A DNA stretch of 64,000 nt from Mycolicibacterium peregrinum (GTDB lineage: Bacteria > Actinomycetota > Actinomycetes > Mycobacteriales > Mycobacteriaceae), in assembly GCF_002102345.1 (NCBI RefSeq), contig NZ_LQPP01000030.1:62001-126000 (forward strand). Direction: 5' to 3'. Position 1 is the first letter of the stretch; each line of letters opens with the position of its first letter. The notes under the pieces were generated by a model. The model searched no databases, was not told where the DNA came from, and saw only the letters and a program-made list of their open reading frames with translations. Of this stretch, positions 8,598 to 17,538 are shown in pieces. The position numbers and the translations under genes are program-made.

Positions 8598-10211
8598 TCA
8601 CTTCTCCCTCAACCCAGCCCAGAACGGGCATTGATGCTCATCTGGGTAGCCATTGTCGACGCGACTGCCGTCGGCCTGCAACGACATTCGGCCGTCACCG
8701 TAGTCGGGCCAGTCCGGTTGACCGTCGACTGCCGGCTCGCCGGTGCGCACGAAGGCGCTCCAGTAGTCGATCATCTGGTCCGACAGTCGCTGTTGCGCCG
8801 GGTCCAACGGCGGTGCCCCACCGACGTCGAACAGATAGCGGAGCTCCAGCGAGTGGCTGGCTCCGACCGGGAAGGGCAGCGTTCGCATGACCTCCGGCGC
8901 CGGGGCAGAGCGATCGTTGAACTCGTAGGCGTAGACCGGTCCGGTGCGCGAGAGCTCACCGGCCATCCGCTCCGACACACAGGCGAATTCGCCGTCGGTG
9001 ACCGCCGCCGAATATGCCTGCGCCACACCGCCGTACCGATCGACGGGATAGTGTGCGCCGACGGCCGCGGCATCGGCACCGAACGTCTCGGACAGCAGCC
9101 GCGGATAATCGCCCTCGGCATAGCGCTGTCCCAGGCGCAGATAGCGCAACGCCACGAAGAGCGTGAACTCATCGCGGGTGGTGCCGATGAGCACCGGCAC
9201 CGGTTCGGCCCGGTCTGAGGCGAACGCGGCCAGCGGGGCCTGCGGAATCACAGTCGACCCGGTGACCGGACCGGTCAGCTCGTCACTTCCGATATTGAAG
9301 TACCACACCGGTTTCCGCAGACTGTCCACCGGCAGGGCCCGCAGGCAGGTGGCCGCCACCGCGACATCGGGGCATCCGGCAGCGGCCGCGTAATCGAGCG
9401 AGCGGCGGGTCGCCGCGGCGAGGTCGGCCTGGGCCTGGCACGGCGCGCTCATCAGGATCGCGGCCCGGAACAATCCCGCCGAGCCGGGTGACACGAGGTG
9501 ATCGCACACCGACATGCCGCCCGCGGATTCACCGGCGACGGCGACCTTTTCCGGATCTCCGCCGAAGTCGGCGATGTTGTCGCGCACCCAGCGCAGCGCC
9601 GCCTGCTGGTCGGCCAGACCGTAGTTGCCGACGTCCCCACCCCCACCCAGGGCCGGGTGGGCCAGGAACCCGAGCGTGCCGAGGCGGTAGTTGATCGTCA
9701 CCACGACGATGTCGCCGCGCGCGGCCAGCCGTCCCGCGTCATAGATGCCACTGCTGCCGCCGGCGAACGCGCCGCCGTGGATCCAGACCATGACGGGACG
9801 CTTCTCCTCCGAGACCGGCGGCGTCCAGACGTTCAGGTTCAGGCAGTCCTCGGCGGTGTTGGCTCCGCGTTCGGGATCGGAATCGGGATCCTGGATGCAC
9901 CGCGGACCCGGGCGGGTGGCGTCACGCTCCCCCGGCCAGCCCGGTGCGGGGACCGGTGCCGCGAATCGCATGGGGCCCACCGGCGCGGCGGCGTACGGCA
10001 CGCCGGCGAACAACCGATGGTCGGATACCACTGTGCCGCGCAAGGTTCCGGCTGCGGTCCGGACCACTGCCGGGTCCTGCCCTTGCACCAGGCCGGGCGG
10101 AGCGTCAGCTGAACTGCCGGGTGTCGCCGCCCGGCCGCCACCCCGGGCACAGCCTCCCACCAGCATGGCCAACACTGCCAGCAACGCGACGACGCGACGC
10201 CCGGACCGCAT
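8598..10211 (-). CDS. Type-B carboxylesterase, lipoprotein
   Basis: The 537-residue protein belongs to the carboxylesterase/cholinesterase alpha/beta hydrolases. The oxyanion motif HGGAF is at 145-149, the nucleophile elbow GESAGG has Ser229, the acid is probably Glu348 (RDEFTLF) and the base His453 (GASHSLEL). The N-terminus is a lipoprotein signal with lipobox LVGGC (Cys21), so it should be anchored on the outer face of the membrane. The EDCLNLNVW block at 121-129 is typical of the family. The substrate is unknown. It is divergent from the P450 gene and upstream of the NTF2-like gene. Confidence 0.9.
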   Translation of the reverse strand: MRSGRRVVALLAVLAMLVGGCARGGGRAATPGSSADAPPGLVQGQDPAVVRTAAGTLRGTVVSDHRLFAGVPYAAAPVGPMRFAAPVPAPGWPGERDATRPGPRCIQDPDSDPERGANTAEDCLNLNVWTPPVSEEKRPVMVWIHGGAFAGGSSGIYDAGRLAARGDIVVVTINYRLGTLGFLAHPALGGGGDVGNYGLADQQAALRWVRDNIADFGGDPEKVAVAGESAGGMSVCDHLVSPGSAGLFRAAILMSAPCQAQADLAAATRRSLDYAAAAGCPDVAVAATCLRALPVDSLRKPVWYFNIGSDELTGPVTGSTVIPQAPLAAFASDRAEPVPVLIGTTRDEFTLFVALRYLRLGQRYAEGDYPRLLSETFGADAAAVGAHYPVDRYGGVAQAYSAAVTDGEFACVSERMAGELSRTGPVYAYEFNDRSAPAPEVMRTLPFPVGASHSLELRYLFDVGGAPPLDPAQQRLSDQMIDYWSAFVRTGEPAVDGQPDWPDYGDGRMSLQADGSRVDNGYPDEHQCPFWAGLREK

Positions 10212-10281
10212 GGCTGCGAGCGTACGGGGCCGATCGGCATAATCGACTCCCTTACGTGGCGCCGATCACATATGGTGGCAA

Positions 10282-10295
10282 TTGACACCCGTCAA
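10282..10295. promoter_or_regulatory. Palindrome between the carboxylesterase and P450 genes
   Basis: TTGAC-ACCC-GTCAA is a perfect 5-bp inverted repeat with a 4-nt spacer, in the 106-bp divergent intergenic region and 22 bp before the P450 ATG. The pattern resembles TetR-type operators. The TetR gene downstream of the P450 is a candidate regulator, but that gene already has its own pair of operators at 12207-12239. Confidence 0.4.
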
Positions 10296-10317
10296 GTTCT
10301 GCCAGTGAGGAGTCTGT

Positions 10318-11571
10318 ATGAGCGCGCCGACAATGGACGACGCCGCGAAGGTGCTCGCTGATCCGACGGCTTACGCCGACGATGCACGCCTGCACACCGC
10401 GCTGACCCATCTGCGCGCGAACAACCCGGTGGCCTGGGTCGACAACCGGCCCTACCGGCCGTTCTGGGCCATCACCAAGCACGCCGACATCATGGCCATC
10501 GAGCGGGACAACGAGCTGTTCATCAGCGAGCCCCGGCCCCTGCTGGCCACCGCGGCGGCCGACGATCTGGCCAAACAACAGCTCGAGGCCGGCATGGGCC
10601 TGCGCACACTGATCCACATGGACGACCCGCACCACCGCAAGGTTCGGGCCATCGGGGCAGATTGGTTCCGCCCCAAGGCAATGCGTGACCTCAAGGTCCG
10701 GGTGGACGAGCTCGCCAAGCGCTATGTCGACAAGATGCGCGACATCGGGCCCGAGTGCGACTTCGTCACCGCCATCGCCGTCGACTTCCCGCTCTACGTG
10801 ATCATGTCGCTGCTCGGGCTGCCCGAAGAGGACTTCGGCCGCATGCACATGCTGACCCAGGAGATGTTCGGAGGCGACGACGACGAGTACAAGCGCGAGG
10901 GTGGCTCACTGGAGGACCAGCTCGCCGTGCTGATGGACTTCTTCGCCTACTTCTCGACACTCACCGCGTCGCGCCGCGCCAACCCGACCGAAGACCTGGC
11001 ATCGGCCATCGCCAACGGCTCCATCGACGGGGAACCGCTGTCCGACGTCGACACCGCGTCGTACTACGTGATCGTCGCCAGTGCGGGACACGACACCACC
11101 AAGGACGCGATCTCCGGCGGACTCCATGCACTCATCGAGAACCCCGACCAACTGGCCAGACTGAAGGCACAGCCGGATCTGATGGGCACCGCGGTCGAAG
11201 AGATGATCCGGTGGTCCACCCCCGTCAAGGAGTTCATGCGCACCGCCACCGCCGACACCACCGTGCGCGGCGTACCGATCGCCAAGGGCGAATCCGTCTA
11301 CCTGGCCTACGTTTCCGGCAACCGTGACGAAGAGATCTTCGCCAACCCACATCGCTTCGACGTCGGCCGGGATCCGAACAAGCACCTGGCATTCGGATAC
11401 GGCGTGCACTTCTGCCTGGGTGCAGCACTGGCCAGGATGGAGATGAACAGCTTGTTCACCGAGCTGCTCGGTCGGCTGGATTCCATCGAATTGGCAGGAA
11501 CGCCAGAGCTTTCCGCGACCACGTTCGTCGGTGGACTCAAACACCTGCCGATTCGTTACTCGCTGCGCTGA
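10318..11571 (+). CDS. Cytochrome P450
   Basis: This 417-residue soluble bacterial P450 has the heme-binding loop FGYGVHFCLGAALAR with the axial Cys366. It also has the I-helix motif SAGHDTTK and the K-helix type EEMIRWSTPVKEFMR. It should monooxygenate a hydrophobic substrate with electrons from a ferredoxin and reductase. No ferredoxin is next to it; the reductase at 23717-24904 is one possible partner in the window. The CYP subfamily cannot be assigned without a search. AGGAG precedes the ATG. Its 3' end overlaps the convergent TetR gene by 16 bp. Confidence 0.93.
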   Translation: MSAPTMDDAAKVLADPTAYADDARLHTALTHLRANNPVAWVDNRPYRPFWAITKHADIMAIERDNELFISEPRPLLATAAADDLAKQQLEAGMGLRTLIHMDDPHHRKVRAIGADWFRPKAMRDLKVRVDELAKRYVDKMRDIGPECDFVTAIAVDFPLYVIMSLLGLPEEDFGRMHMLTQEMFGGDDDEYKREGGSLEDQLAVLMDFFAYFSTLTASRRANPTEDLASAIANGSIDGEPLSDVDTASYYVIVASAGHDTTKDAISGGLHALIENPDQLARLKAQPDLMGTAVEEMIRWSTPVKEFMRTATADTTVRGVPIAKGESVYLAYVSGNRDEEIFANPHRFDVGRDPNKHLAFGYGVHFCLGAALARMEMNSLFTELLGRLDSIELAGTPELSATTFVGGLKHLPIRYSLR

Positions 11572-12185
11572 GACTGCCCGGTCCGCCGGTGGGTGGCCAG
11601 GAAGCCATCCACCGCGGCCTGCACGCACCTGGCGTAGTCGAACTCGGCCAGCGTGCTGAGTTTGCCCAACACGATCGGCCCCAGCAGTAGCGCGGCGGCC
11701 TGCGTCCGATCCACCTCGCCGAGTTCGGCGAGCGCCTCGGGACTGTCGAAGATCGCCTCGAACGGCAACGCGTACTGCTCGGCCACCCGCTCACGCAAGG
11801 TCCGTACCTCGGCGCTGTCATCGGTCCGCCACGGCAACTGCTCCATGTCACCGCCGAGTGCCAGCCACGACATCGCGGTGATGCTGATCGGAGCCTCGGC
11901 AATCGAATCGGCCTGCGCCTGAACCAGGGCGATCAACCGGTCCCGCAGCGAGCCGTCCTCCGGCGGCATCGGCGCCGCCGGAATGAGCGCCCGAAAAGCC
12001 GCGGCCAGCAAGTCATTTCCGCTCGGGAAGTGCCGATACAACGTCGCCCTGGCCACGTTCGCAGCCCGGGTGACCGCGTCGACCGTCACCGCACTGGGCC
12101 CGCCCGACCGCAACAGCGTCGTGGCTGCCTCGAGCAACCGGGCCCGGGATCGGGCCGGCCGGGGGTCACGGCTTTCGGCAGACAT
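11556..12185 (-). CDS. TetR family transcriptional regulator of the adjacent MFS pump
   Basis: The 209-residue protein has an N-terminal TetR helix-turn-helix: ARLLEAATTLLRSGGPSAVTVDAVTRAANVARATLYRHF at about residues 15-53. The C-terminal ligand domain is not assignable. The start ATG 12183-12185 was chosen because GGAGG lies 10-14 bases upstream; an open frame continues further but lacks support. The gene is divergent from an MFS efflux gene with two palindromes between them, the usual arrangement for a repressor that controls itself and a drug pump. Confidence 0.88.
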   Translation of the reverse strand: MSAESRDPRPARSRARLLEAATTLLRSGGPSAVTVDAVTRAANVARATLYRHFPSGNDLLAAAFRALIPAAPMPPEDGSLRDRLIALVQAQADSIAEAPISITAMSWLALGGDMEQLPWRTDDSAEVRTLRERVAEQYALPFEAIFDSPEALAELGEVDRTQAAALLLGPIVLGKLSTLAEFDYARCVQAAVDGFLATHRRTGQSQRSE

Positions 12186-12206
12186 GCGCCCACACCTCCA
12201 TAAAAC

Positions 12207-12239
12207 AGACTTACCGTCTCGCTCCAAGACTGTTAGTCT
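12207..12239. promoter_or_regulatory. Tandem TetR-type operators between tetR and MFS genes
   Basis: There are two 13-bp palindromes, AGAC-TTACC-GTCT (12207-12219) and AGACT-GTT-AGTCT (12227-12239). Their centres are exactly 20 bp apart, about two helical turns, so two dimers could bind the same face. The pair lies in the 82-bp divergent region and could control both promoters. Confidence 0.65.
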
Positions 12240-12267
12240 CGAAACTTCATCGACGAAGGAGGACGGC

Positions 12268-13899
12268 ATGTCCGACACCCTCGTCGAGTCTGGCCAGGAT
12301 ATCGACCCAGGCCTGGCGTATCTGTCGATCCGGAAGCGATATTGGCTGCTCGCGGTGGCCTGCATGGACGTCTCCATCGTGATCGCCTCGATGGTGGCGC
12401 TCAACGCCGCCCTACCCGACATCGCCCGTCAGACCGCGGCCACCCAGGCCCAACTCACCTGGGTGATCGACGGGTACACCCTGGTGCTCGCCTGCCTACT
12501 GCTACCGGCCGGCGCGATCGGCGACCGCTACGGCAGACGCGGTGCCCTGCTGACCGGGCTCGCGGTCTTCATCCTGGCCTCGGCGGCACCTCTGCTCTTC
12601 GACGACCCCGTTCACCTGATCATTTCCCGCGCGGTGGCCGGGGCCGGCGCCGCCTTCATCATGCCGGCCACCCTGTCCCTGCTCACCGCGGCATTTCCGA
12701 AATCCGAGCGCAACAAGGCAGTTGGGATCTGGGCCGGTGTCGTCGGATCGGGCGCAGTCTTCGGCTTTCTCGTCACCGGTGGGTTGCTGCACTTCTGGGC
12801 ATGGCAGTCGATCTTCGCAACCTTCGCCATCGCCGGGGTCGGGCTGTTCATCCTGACCTGCACGGTGCCCTCATCCCGGGATGAGGACGCCACACCGCTG
12901 GACTGGTTCGGCGCGCTTCTCATCGGCGCGGCGGTGGCGGTCTTCGTACTCGGGGTGCTGGAGGCACCGATGCGCGGTTGGACGCACCCGGTGGTATGGG
13001 GTTGCATCGCCGGCGGAATCGCCCTGGGCGCTGCCTTCACCGTCGCCCAGCTCAAGAGCCGGCACCCGCTGCTCGATGTCCGGTTGTTCAGAAAGCCTGA
13101 CTTCGCCACCGGCGCGGTGGGCGTCACGTTCCTGTTCTTCGCGAACTTCGGGTACTTCTTCGTCAGCATGCAGTACATCCAGCTCGTCATGGGATACAGC
13201 CCGATTCAGACCGCAATCGCCCTGTGCCCGTTGATCCTTCCGGTGCTGGTGCTCGGTGCCACCACGCATTGGTATCTGCCCCGGTTGGGTTTGCGGCTGT
13301 GCGTGTCGCTCGGCCTCCTGGTGATCGCCGCCGGCCTGATGTGCATGCGGCTGCTCGAATTGGATTCCAGCTACGTCGACTACGCCTGGCCACTGTTCAT
13401 CATGAGCACTGGCATGGGATTGTGCACCGCACCAACGACTTCGGCGATCATGGGCGCCGTGCCCGATGAGAAACAGGGTGTGGCCTCCGCGGTCAACGAC
13501 ACCACCCGGGAGGTCGGCGCCGCGGTCGGCATCGCGGTGGCCGGCTCCATCCTGGCCGCCCAGTACCAGAATCACCTGGGGCCCAAGCTGGCCGGACTTC
13601 CCGCCGAGGTACGCGAGCCCATCCTGAGCTCACTGGCCGAAGCCCTCGCCGTAGGCGGTCAACTCGGCCCTCAGGGTGCGGCCGTCGGTGAGCTGGCCAA
13701 GCAGGCGTTCCTCGACGCCACCAACTCAGCTCTGCTGGTGATGGCGGCGGTGCTCGCAGTGGCCGCGGCGTTCGTCGCGATCTGGGCGCCGGGCCGCGAC
13801 GGTGAGCAGCTCCGGGGGATCCGGCGGCTCAGGTCGCCAGGAACTCCGCAGCCCGATGACCGATCATGGCAATGGTCGCGTGTGGGCCGCGGCTGGTGA
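12268..13899 (+). CDS. MFS transporter, 14-TM drug:H+ antiporter (EmrB/QacA type)
   Basis: The 543-residue membrane protein shows a repeated hydrophobic pattern consistent with 14 transmembrane helices. Family motifs are VNAALPDIA-type VALNAALPDIARQ in TM1, QLTWVIDGYTLV in TM2, GDRYGRRGAL in the first cytoplasmic loop, and motif C-like ISRAVAGAGAAFIMPATLSL. It probably exports amphipathic drugs with proton antiport. AAGGAGG precedes ATG 12268. The last 71 bp overlap the 3' end of the convergent mftG gene, so the charged tail after about residue 520 is read from sequence that also encodes the MftG C-terminus. Confidence 0.9.
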   Translation: MSDTLVESGQDIDPGLAYLSIRKRYWLLAVACMDVSIVIASMVALNAALPDIARQTAATQAQLTWVIDGYTLVLACLLLPAGAIGDRYGRRGALLTGLAVFILASAAPLLFDDPVHLIISRAVAGAGAAFIMPATLSLLTAAFPKSERNKAVGIWAGVVGSGAVFGFLVTGGLLHFWAWQSIFATFAIAGVGLFILTCTVPSSRDEDATPLDWFGALLIGAAVAVFVLGVLEAPMRGWTHPVVWGCIAGGIALGAAFTVAQLKSRHPLLDVRLFRKPDFATGAVGVTFLFFANFGYFFVSMQYIQLVMGYSPIQTAIALCPLILPVLVLGATTHWYLPRLGLRLCVSLGLLVIAAGLMCMRLLELDSSYVDYAWPLFIMSTGMGLCTAPTTSAIMGAVPDEKQGVASAVNDTTREVGAAVGIAVAGSILAAQYQNHLGPKLAGLPAEVREPILSSLAEALAVGGQLGPQGAAVGELAKQAFLDATNSALLVMAAVLAVAAAFVAIWAPGRDGEQLRGIRRLRSPGTPQPDDRSWQWSRVGRGW

Positions 13900-15247
13900 T
13901 GGCCGGCATGATCGACCCGTCCACCACCCACAGATTCTCGACGCCCAGCACCCGGCAGGTCGGATCCAGCACTGCCTGCGCCCCGGTGCCCATGGGCGCC
14001 GTGCCGGCCAGATGCTGCGATGTCGACCACGACGCCTCACCGACTTCTGCTGTGTGACTGACCAATTCACGAGCCAGTTCCGCCCCCCGGCGCAAAGCGT
14101 CGACATCATCGGCCACCGTGTCGTAACGATGCTCGATCACCGGTGCCACCGTCGGGTCGGCCGATGCCAACCCCACCCGGCCCCGTGAGTGCGGGCGCAT
14201 CAGGGCCACCCCGAGGTGCGGAAGCTCGGCGGGGTCATGCCCCGGCCCATGCACCATCGCCGAGAAACCTGCGGTGTACGGACGCACTTCGATGCCGTCG
14301 TCGGTGGTGAGCACGGCCTCCAGCGGCGGCAGGTCGTGACTCGGCGTCCAGGAAACCGGCAGCACCCATTCCGGATGGTCCACGGTGTGCATGCCGACCG
14401 GAAGATCGGCGACCACCTCGATGCCGAGCGCTTCGAGCTCTACCACCGGCCCGATGCCTGACAGCAGCAGCAGGTGAGCTGATCCAATTGCTCCAGAACA
14501 CAGCACAATTCGATCGGCACTGAGCACAGCGCCGTCTTCGCACTGCACTCCGACAGCCCGGTTCGCGCGGAACAGCACGCGGTGGACCCGGGTGTCGGTC
14601 ACCAGCTGGAGATTGGTCCGCCCCAGCGCGGGTTGCAGGTAGGCGCCACCCGGACCAACCCTGTTGCCGCCGTTGATGTTCAGCGGAACGGCACCGACCC
14701 CGGCCGGCAGTGCCGTCGCGGCGGTGGACCCGTTGAGGTCATCGATCCAGCCGAATCCGGCATCCTTCGCCGCGTCGACGAAAGATGCTGTGCAACCGTC
14801 GAATTCGCGCACCCGGCGGACCGTGATCGGCCCGGCATCGCCATGCAGGGAGGTGTCGAAATCCAGATCCGTCTCGATGGCACGGAAATGCGGCAATACG
14901 TCGTCCCAGCCCCACCCCGGCACGGCCCACCGGTCGAAGTCTCCTGGCAGCCCCCGGCAGAAATAACCGCCGTTGACCGCACCGGAGCCACCCACCACCG
15001 ATCCCCGGATGATCTCGGTGTGCCGGGGCGGGCGCTCGGTCAGTACCGAGGCATAGTGGCGAACCACCGAACTGGCAGCCCCGATCGGCAGGCGCAGCGC
15101 ATCGGTGATCTGCGCCGCCACGCGAGGGTCACTGGGCGCCGGACCGGCTTCCACGACCGTCACATGGCAGCTGGGATCGACGGAAAGCCGTTCGGCCAGA
15201 ATTGATCCGGCGCTACCGGCACCGACGATCAGGACGTCTCGCTCCAA
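13829..15247 (-). CDS. mftG: Mycofactocin system GMC family oxidoreductase MftG
   Basis: The 472-residue GMC oxidoreductase starts with the FAD dinucleotide fold LIVGAGSAGSILAERL and has the GMC signature GSVVGGSGAVNGGYFCRG. The C-terminus carries the active-site block: SQHLAGTAPMGTG with one His, and WVVDGSIMPAITSRGPHAT with the second. MftG is understood as the enzyme that reoxidises mycofactocinol and links it to respiration. The start is TTG 15245-15247, six bases after the mftF stop, with GGAG upstream. It is the last gene of the mft operon and overlaps the MFS gene tail by 71 bp. Confidence 0.9.
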   Translation of the reverse strand: MERDVLIVGAGSAGSILAERLSVDPSCHVTVVEAGPAPSDPRVAAQITDALRLPIGAASSVVRHYASVLTERPPRHTEIIRGSVVGGSGAVNGGYFCRGLPGDFDRWAVPGWGWDDVLPHFRAIETDLDFDTSLHGDAGPITVRRVREFDGCTASFVDAAKDAGFGWIDDLNGSTAATALPAGVGAVPLNINGGNRVGPGGAYLQPALGRTNLQLVTDTRVHRVLFRANRAVGVQCEDGAVLSADRIVLCSGAIGSAHLLLLSGIGPVVELEALGIEVVADLPVGMHTVDHPEWVLPVSWTPSHDLPPLEAVLTTDDGIEVRPYTAGFSAMVHGPGHDPAELPHLGVALMRPHSRGRVGLASADPTVAPVIEHRYDTVADDVDALRRGAELARELVSHTAEVGEASWSTSQHLAGTAPMGTGAQAVLDPTCRVLGVENLWVVDGSIMPAITSRGPHATIAMIGHRAAEFLAT

Positions 15248-15253
15248 CTCGGG

Positions 15254-16666
15254 CTAGCTCCGCAGCTGCGGCTTGAGCGCGCCCAGCTGACGTTCCCGCA
15301 CCACACCGGTCCACAGGCCGATCCCGTAGGCGAGATCGTCCAGACGCTTGAGCAGGATGTGGGTCAGCAGGCCGACGGGCTTGGTGTCGTCGTCGGCATT
15401 GCCACGCCGGGTCGCCCAGTCGACCACGCCGTCCAGCACCGCGGCCACCAGGACCGCGTGTCTGGCCCGCCGGAACATCACGGCGGCGACGAGGGCGACG
15501 GGCCAGTAGTGCCGACAGATCGCCGAACACAGCTGCAGAGCCGCCGACCACAGTCCGCGGGCGGTCACCGCGGCGACCTCGGTGGGTTCGGTGTCGACCG
15601 TACTGAGGGACCGGGCGATGCGCCGGCCGGTGAAGATCGCGATGACCACCGAACCCAGATAGCCGAAACACGACCCCATCGCCAGCAGCAGCCAGACCAT
15701 CAGTGTCCACCCGGAGATCACCACAGGGGCCGTCTTGCCCGGATGGCGGACCGTCAACGGTGCTGCCGAAGCGCCGTAGAAAGCCTTGCGGTTGAACCAC
15801 TCTCGCAGATCTGTGCGGTGATCATGGGCAACCAGCGCGATGGGCTCATACCGCAGGCGGGCCCCGGTTTCGACCAGGCGCCAGCACAGGTCCACATCCT
15901 CGCCGGACTGCATGGTCTCGTCGAAGCCGCCCACCGCGGTCAGCGCCGCGCGCCGGCAGATGATCGCCGCGCTGGGTACGTAGGACACCGGGCCGTATGG
16001 CACCACCGGCGCCTCCCGTACCCCGAGGTCCAGGGACGAACGCACCGCCTCGTAGCGGGCCACCACGTTGTCGGCGGTGTGCAGCCCGACGATGCGGGGC
16101 GCGACCAGCGCCACGGCCGGGTCGCAGAAGTGGCCGAGCAACGCCTCAAGCCACCCGCGCCGCGGAACGACGTCCGAGTCGAGGAATGCGACGAAATCGG
16201 TCTCCGTCGCGGCGAGGCCGGTGTTGCGGGCGGCCGCCGGACCGTTGCTGCGGAAGTGCCGGAGCACCTGCACGTCGCAGTGCATCCCGGCGAATTCCGA
16301 TTGCGAGACCGGAACCGCCGAGCCGTCGTCGACCACGATCACCCGAAGGCCCCGCAACGCCGAGATGAGCCGGTGCAGACCGGATACGTTGTCGCGCACC
16401 GGGATAATGACCGTCACATCCCGGTGGGACGGACCACTGGGCGGACGGGGATGGGCGACCGTGGCGTCGAGCAAAGTCCGCGCCAGTTGCGCGCTCTGCG
16501 CGTCGTGGACCTCGAGACGGCCGCCGTTGAGCATGGTCTGCGCCGTCGGCGCCAGCCGCAGCAACCGGGTCGGCGACCCGCCGAGTAGGGCCGCGCCGGC
16601 CCCGAGCACCTTGACACGGCGATCCACCTGTACGGCAAAACCGTCGGGCAGCCTCGGTCCGGTCAT
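15254..16666 (-). CDS. mftF: Mycofactocin glycosyltransferase MftF
   Basis: The 470-residue protein is a membrane-anchored GT2 glycosyltransferase that adds beta-1,4-glucose units to premycofactocin. Seen motifs are VTVIIPVRDNVSGL (nucleotide-binding start, about residue 85), VVDDGSAVPV, the metal-binding FLDSDVVPR and the GEDVDLCWRL motif. Hydrophobic helices follow in the C-terminal third. The start ATG 16664-16666 overlaps the mftE stop by 4 bp (ATGA), and the opening MTGPRLPDGFAVQVDRRV matches the family. An in-frame ATG 30 bp upstream lies inside mftE and is less likely. Confidence 0.94.
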   Translation of the reverse strand: MTGPRLPDGFAVQVDRRVKVLGAGAALLGGSPTRLLRLAPTAQTMLNGGRLEVHDAQSAQLARTLLDATVAHPRPPSGPSHRDVTVIIPVRDNVSGLHRLISALRGLRVIVVDDGSAVPVSQSEFAGMHCDVQVLRHFRSNGPAAARNTGLAATETDFVAFLDSDVVPRRGWLEALLGHFCDPAVALVAPRIVGLHTADNVVARYEAVRSSLDLGVREAPVVPYGPVSYVPSAAIICRRAALTAVGGFDETMQSGEDVDLCWRLVETGARLRYEPIALVAHDHRTDLREWFNRKAFYGASAAPLTVRHPGKTAPVVISGWTLMVWLLLAMGSCFGYLGSVVIAIFTGRRIARSLSTVDTEPTEVAAVTARGLWSAALQLCSAICRHYWPVALVAAVMFRRARHAVLVAAVLDGVVDWATRRGNADDDTKPVGLLTHILLKRLDDLAYGIGLWTGVVRERQLGALKPQLRS

Positions 16667-17406
16667 GTCAGCAATCCGTTCCGGTCCGGTTGCCACCGCC
16701 GTATCCGACCGGCGCAGCCGTTGACCATCTCAGCAAAGATACGCTCCCCCTCGGCAGCCGTGGCGGTTGTCGGGTCACCCAACACCCCGACTTCGCTGAC
16801 GGCAGCGATCCCGCCACTGCGCATGGCCGGCATGAGCTCGGCCAGCGGGGCGGTGTTCCCGGGAGCCAGGCTGTCAGCCCAGACATCGCCGGGCGAAATA
16901 TGTAGCAATACAGATGTTTCGGTATGTCCCGCGTGTGCGTCGGCGCCCGCGGCGATGCACGGGACCCAGCCGACGTCGCGGCTCTCCTGGCGCAACAGGG
17001 CCACCGCAGCGGCCAGCGCCTCCACATTCCCCCCGTGGCCATTGACGAACACCAGACGCGAGGCCCAGCTCAATGCGGAACGCCCGTACTCCAGCAGCAA
17101 CGACCGCAGGGCCGCGGTGCCGATCGACACCGTGCCGGGGAATCCCTCGTGCTCGCCACTGGCGCCGTAGTGGACGGGCGGCGCGACCACCCAGTCACCG
17201 GGCGACGCGTCATCGAGGTGCTCGACCAGCGCATGCGAGACCGCGGCGGCGATGCGCGTGTCGGTGTCCAGCGGCAGGTGCGGACCATGTTGCTCGGTAG
17301 AGCCCACTGGGACGATCAACATTGGCGACATGCTGCGTAGCTGTCTCGACGTTGAGTTCCCGAGCCCGCTGGGGAAAGCCACGTGCCGATGGTAGGCCCA
17401 ATTCAC
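16663..17406 (-). CDS. mftE: Mycofactocin precursor peptide peptidase MftE (creatininase family)
   Basis: The 247-residue protein has the creatininase metal-site motifs PVGSTEQHGPHLPLDTDT (about 33-50), FVNGHGGN and DAHAGHTETSVLL. MftE cleaves the modified MftA after the Gly before the terminal Val-Tyr unit, releasing AHDP. The start is GTG 17404-17406, giving VNWAYHRHVAF; the ribosome site is weak. A 132-bp gap separates it from mftD, larger than the other junctions of the cluster, so an internal promoter or processing site is possible. Confidence 0.93.
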   Translation of the reverse strand: MNWAYHRHVAFPSGLGNSTSRQLRSMSPMLIVPVGSTEQHGPHLPLDTDTRIAAAVSHALVEHLDDASPGDWVVAPPVHYGASGEHEGFPGTVSIGTAALRSLLLEYGRSALSWASRLVFVNGHGGNVEALAAAVALLRQESRDVGWVPCIAAGADAHAGHTETSVLLHISPGDVWADSLAPGNTAPLAELMPAMRSGGIAAVSEVGVLGDPTTATAAEGERIFAEMVNGCAGRIRRWQPDRNGLLT

Positions 17407-17538
17407 CTACTATGCGCCAATTGTTGGAGCACAGGCAGCAATTGATTTGCCGTAGCTTTCCCGGTACCGGTCATGAACATCACGTACGCCTCTCCCGCCA
17501 CCCCTGTCACGCTGCACCTCAAGGTGAACGTCAGCGTG

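Noticed and set aside
15359..16588. A 409-codon plus-strand frame opposite mftF
   Set aside because: It is antisense to a gene with clear GT2 motifs, and its own product has no recognisable domain.
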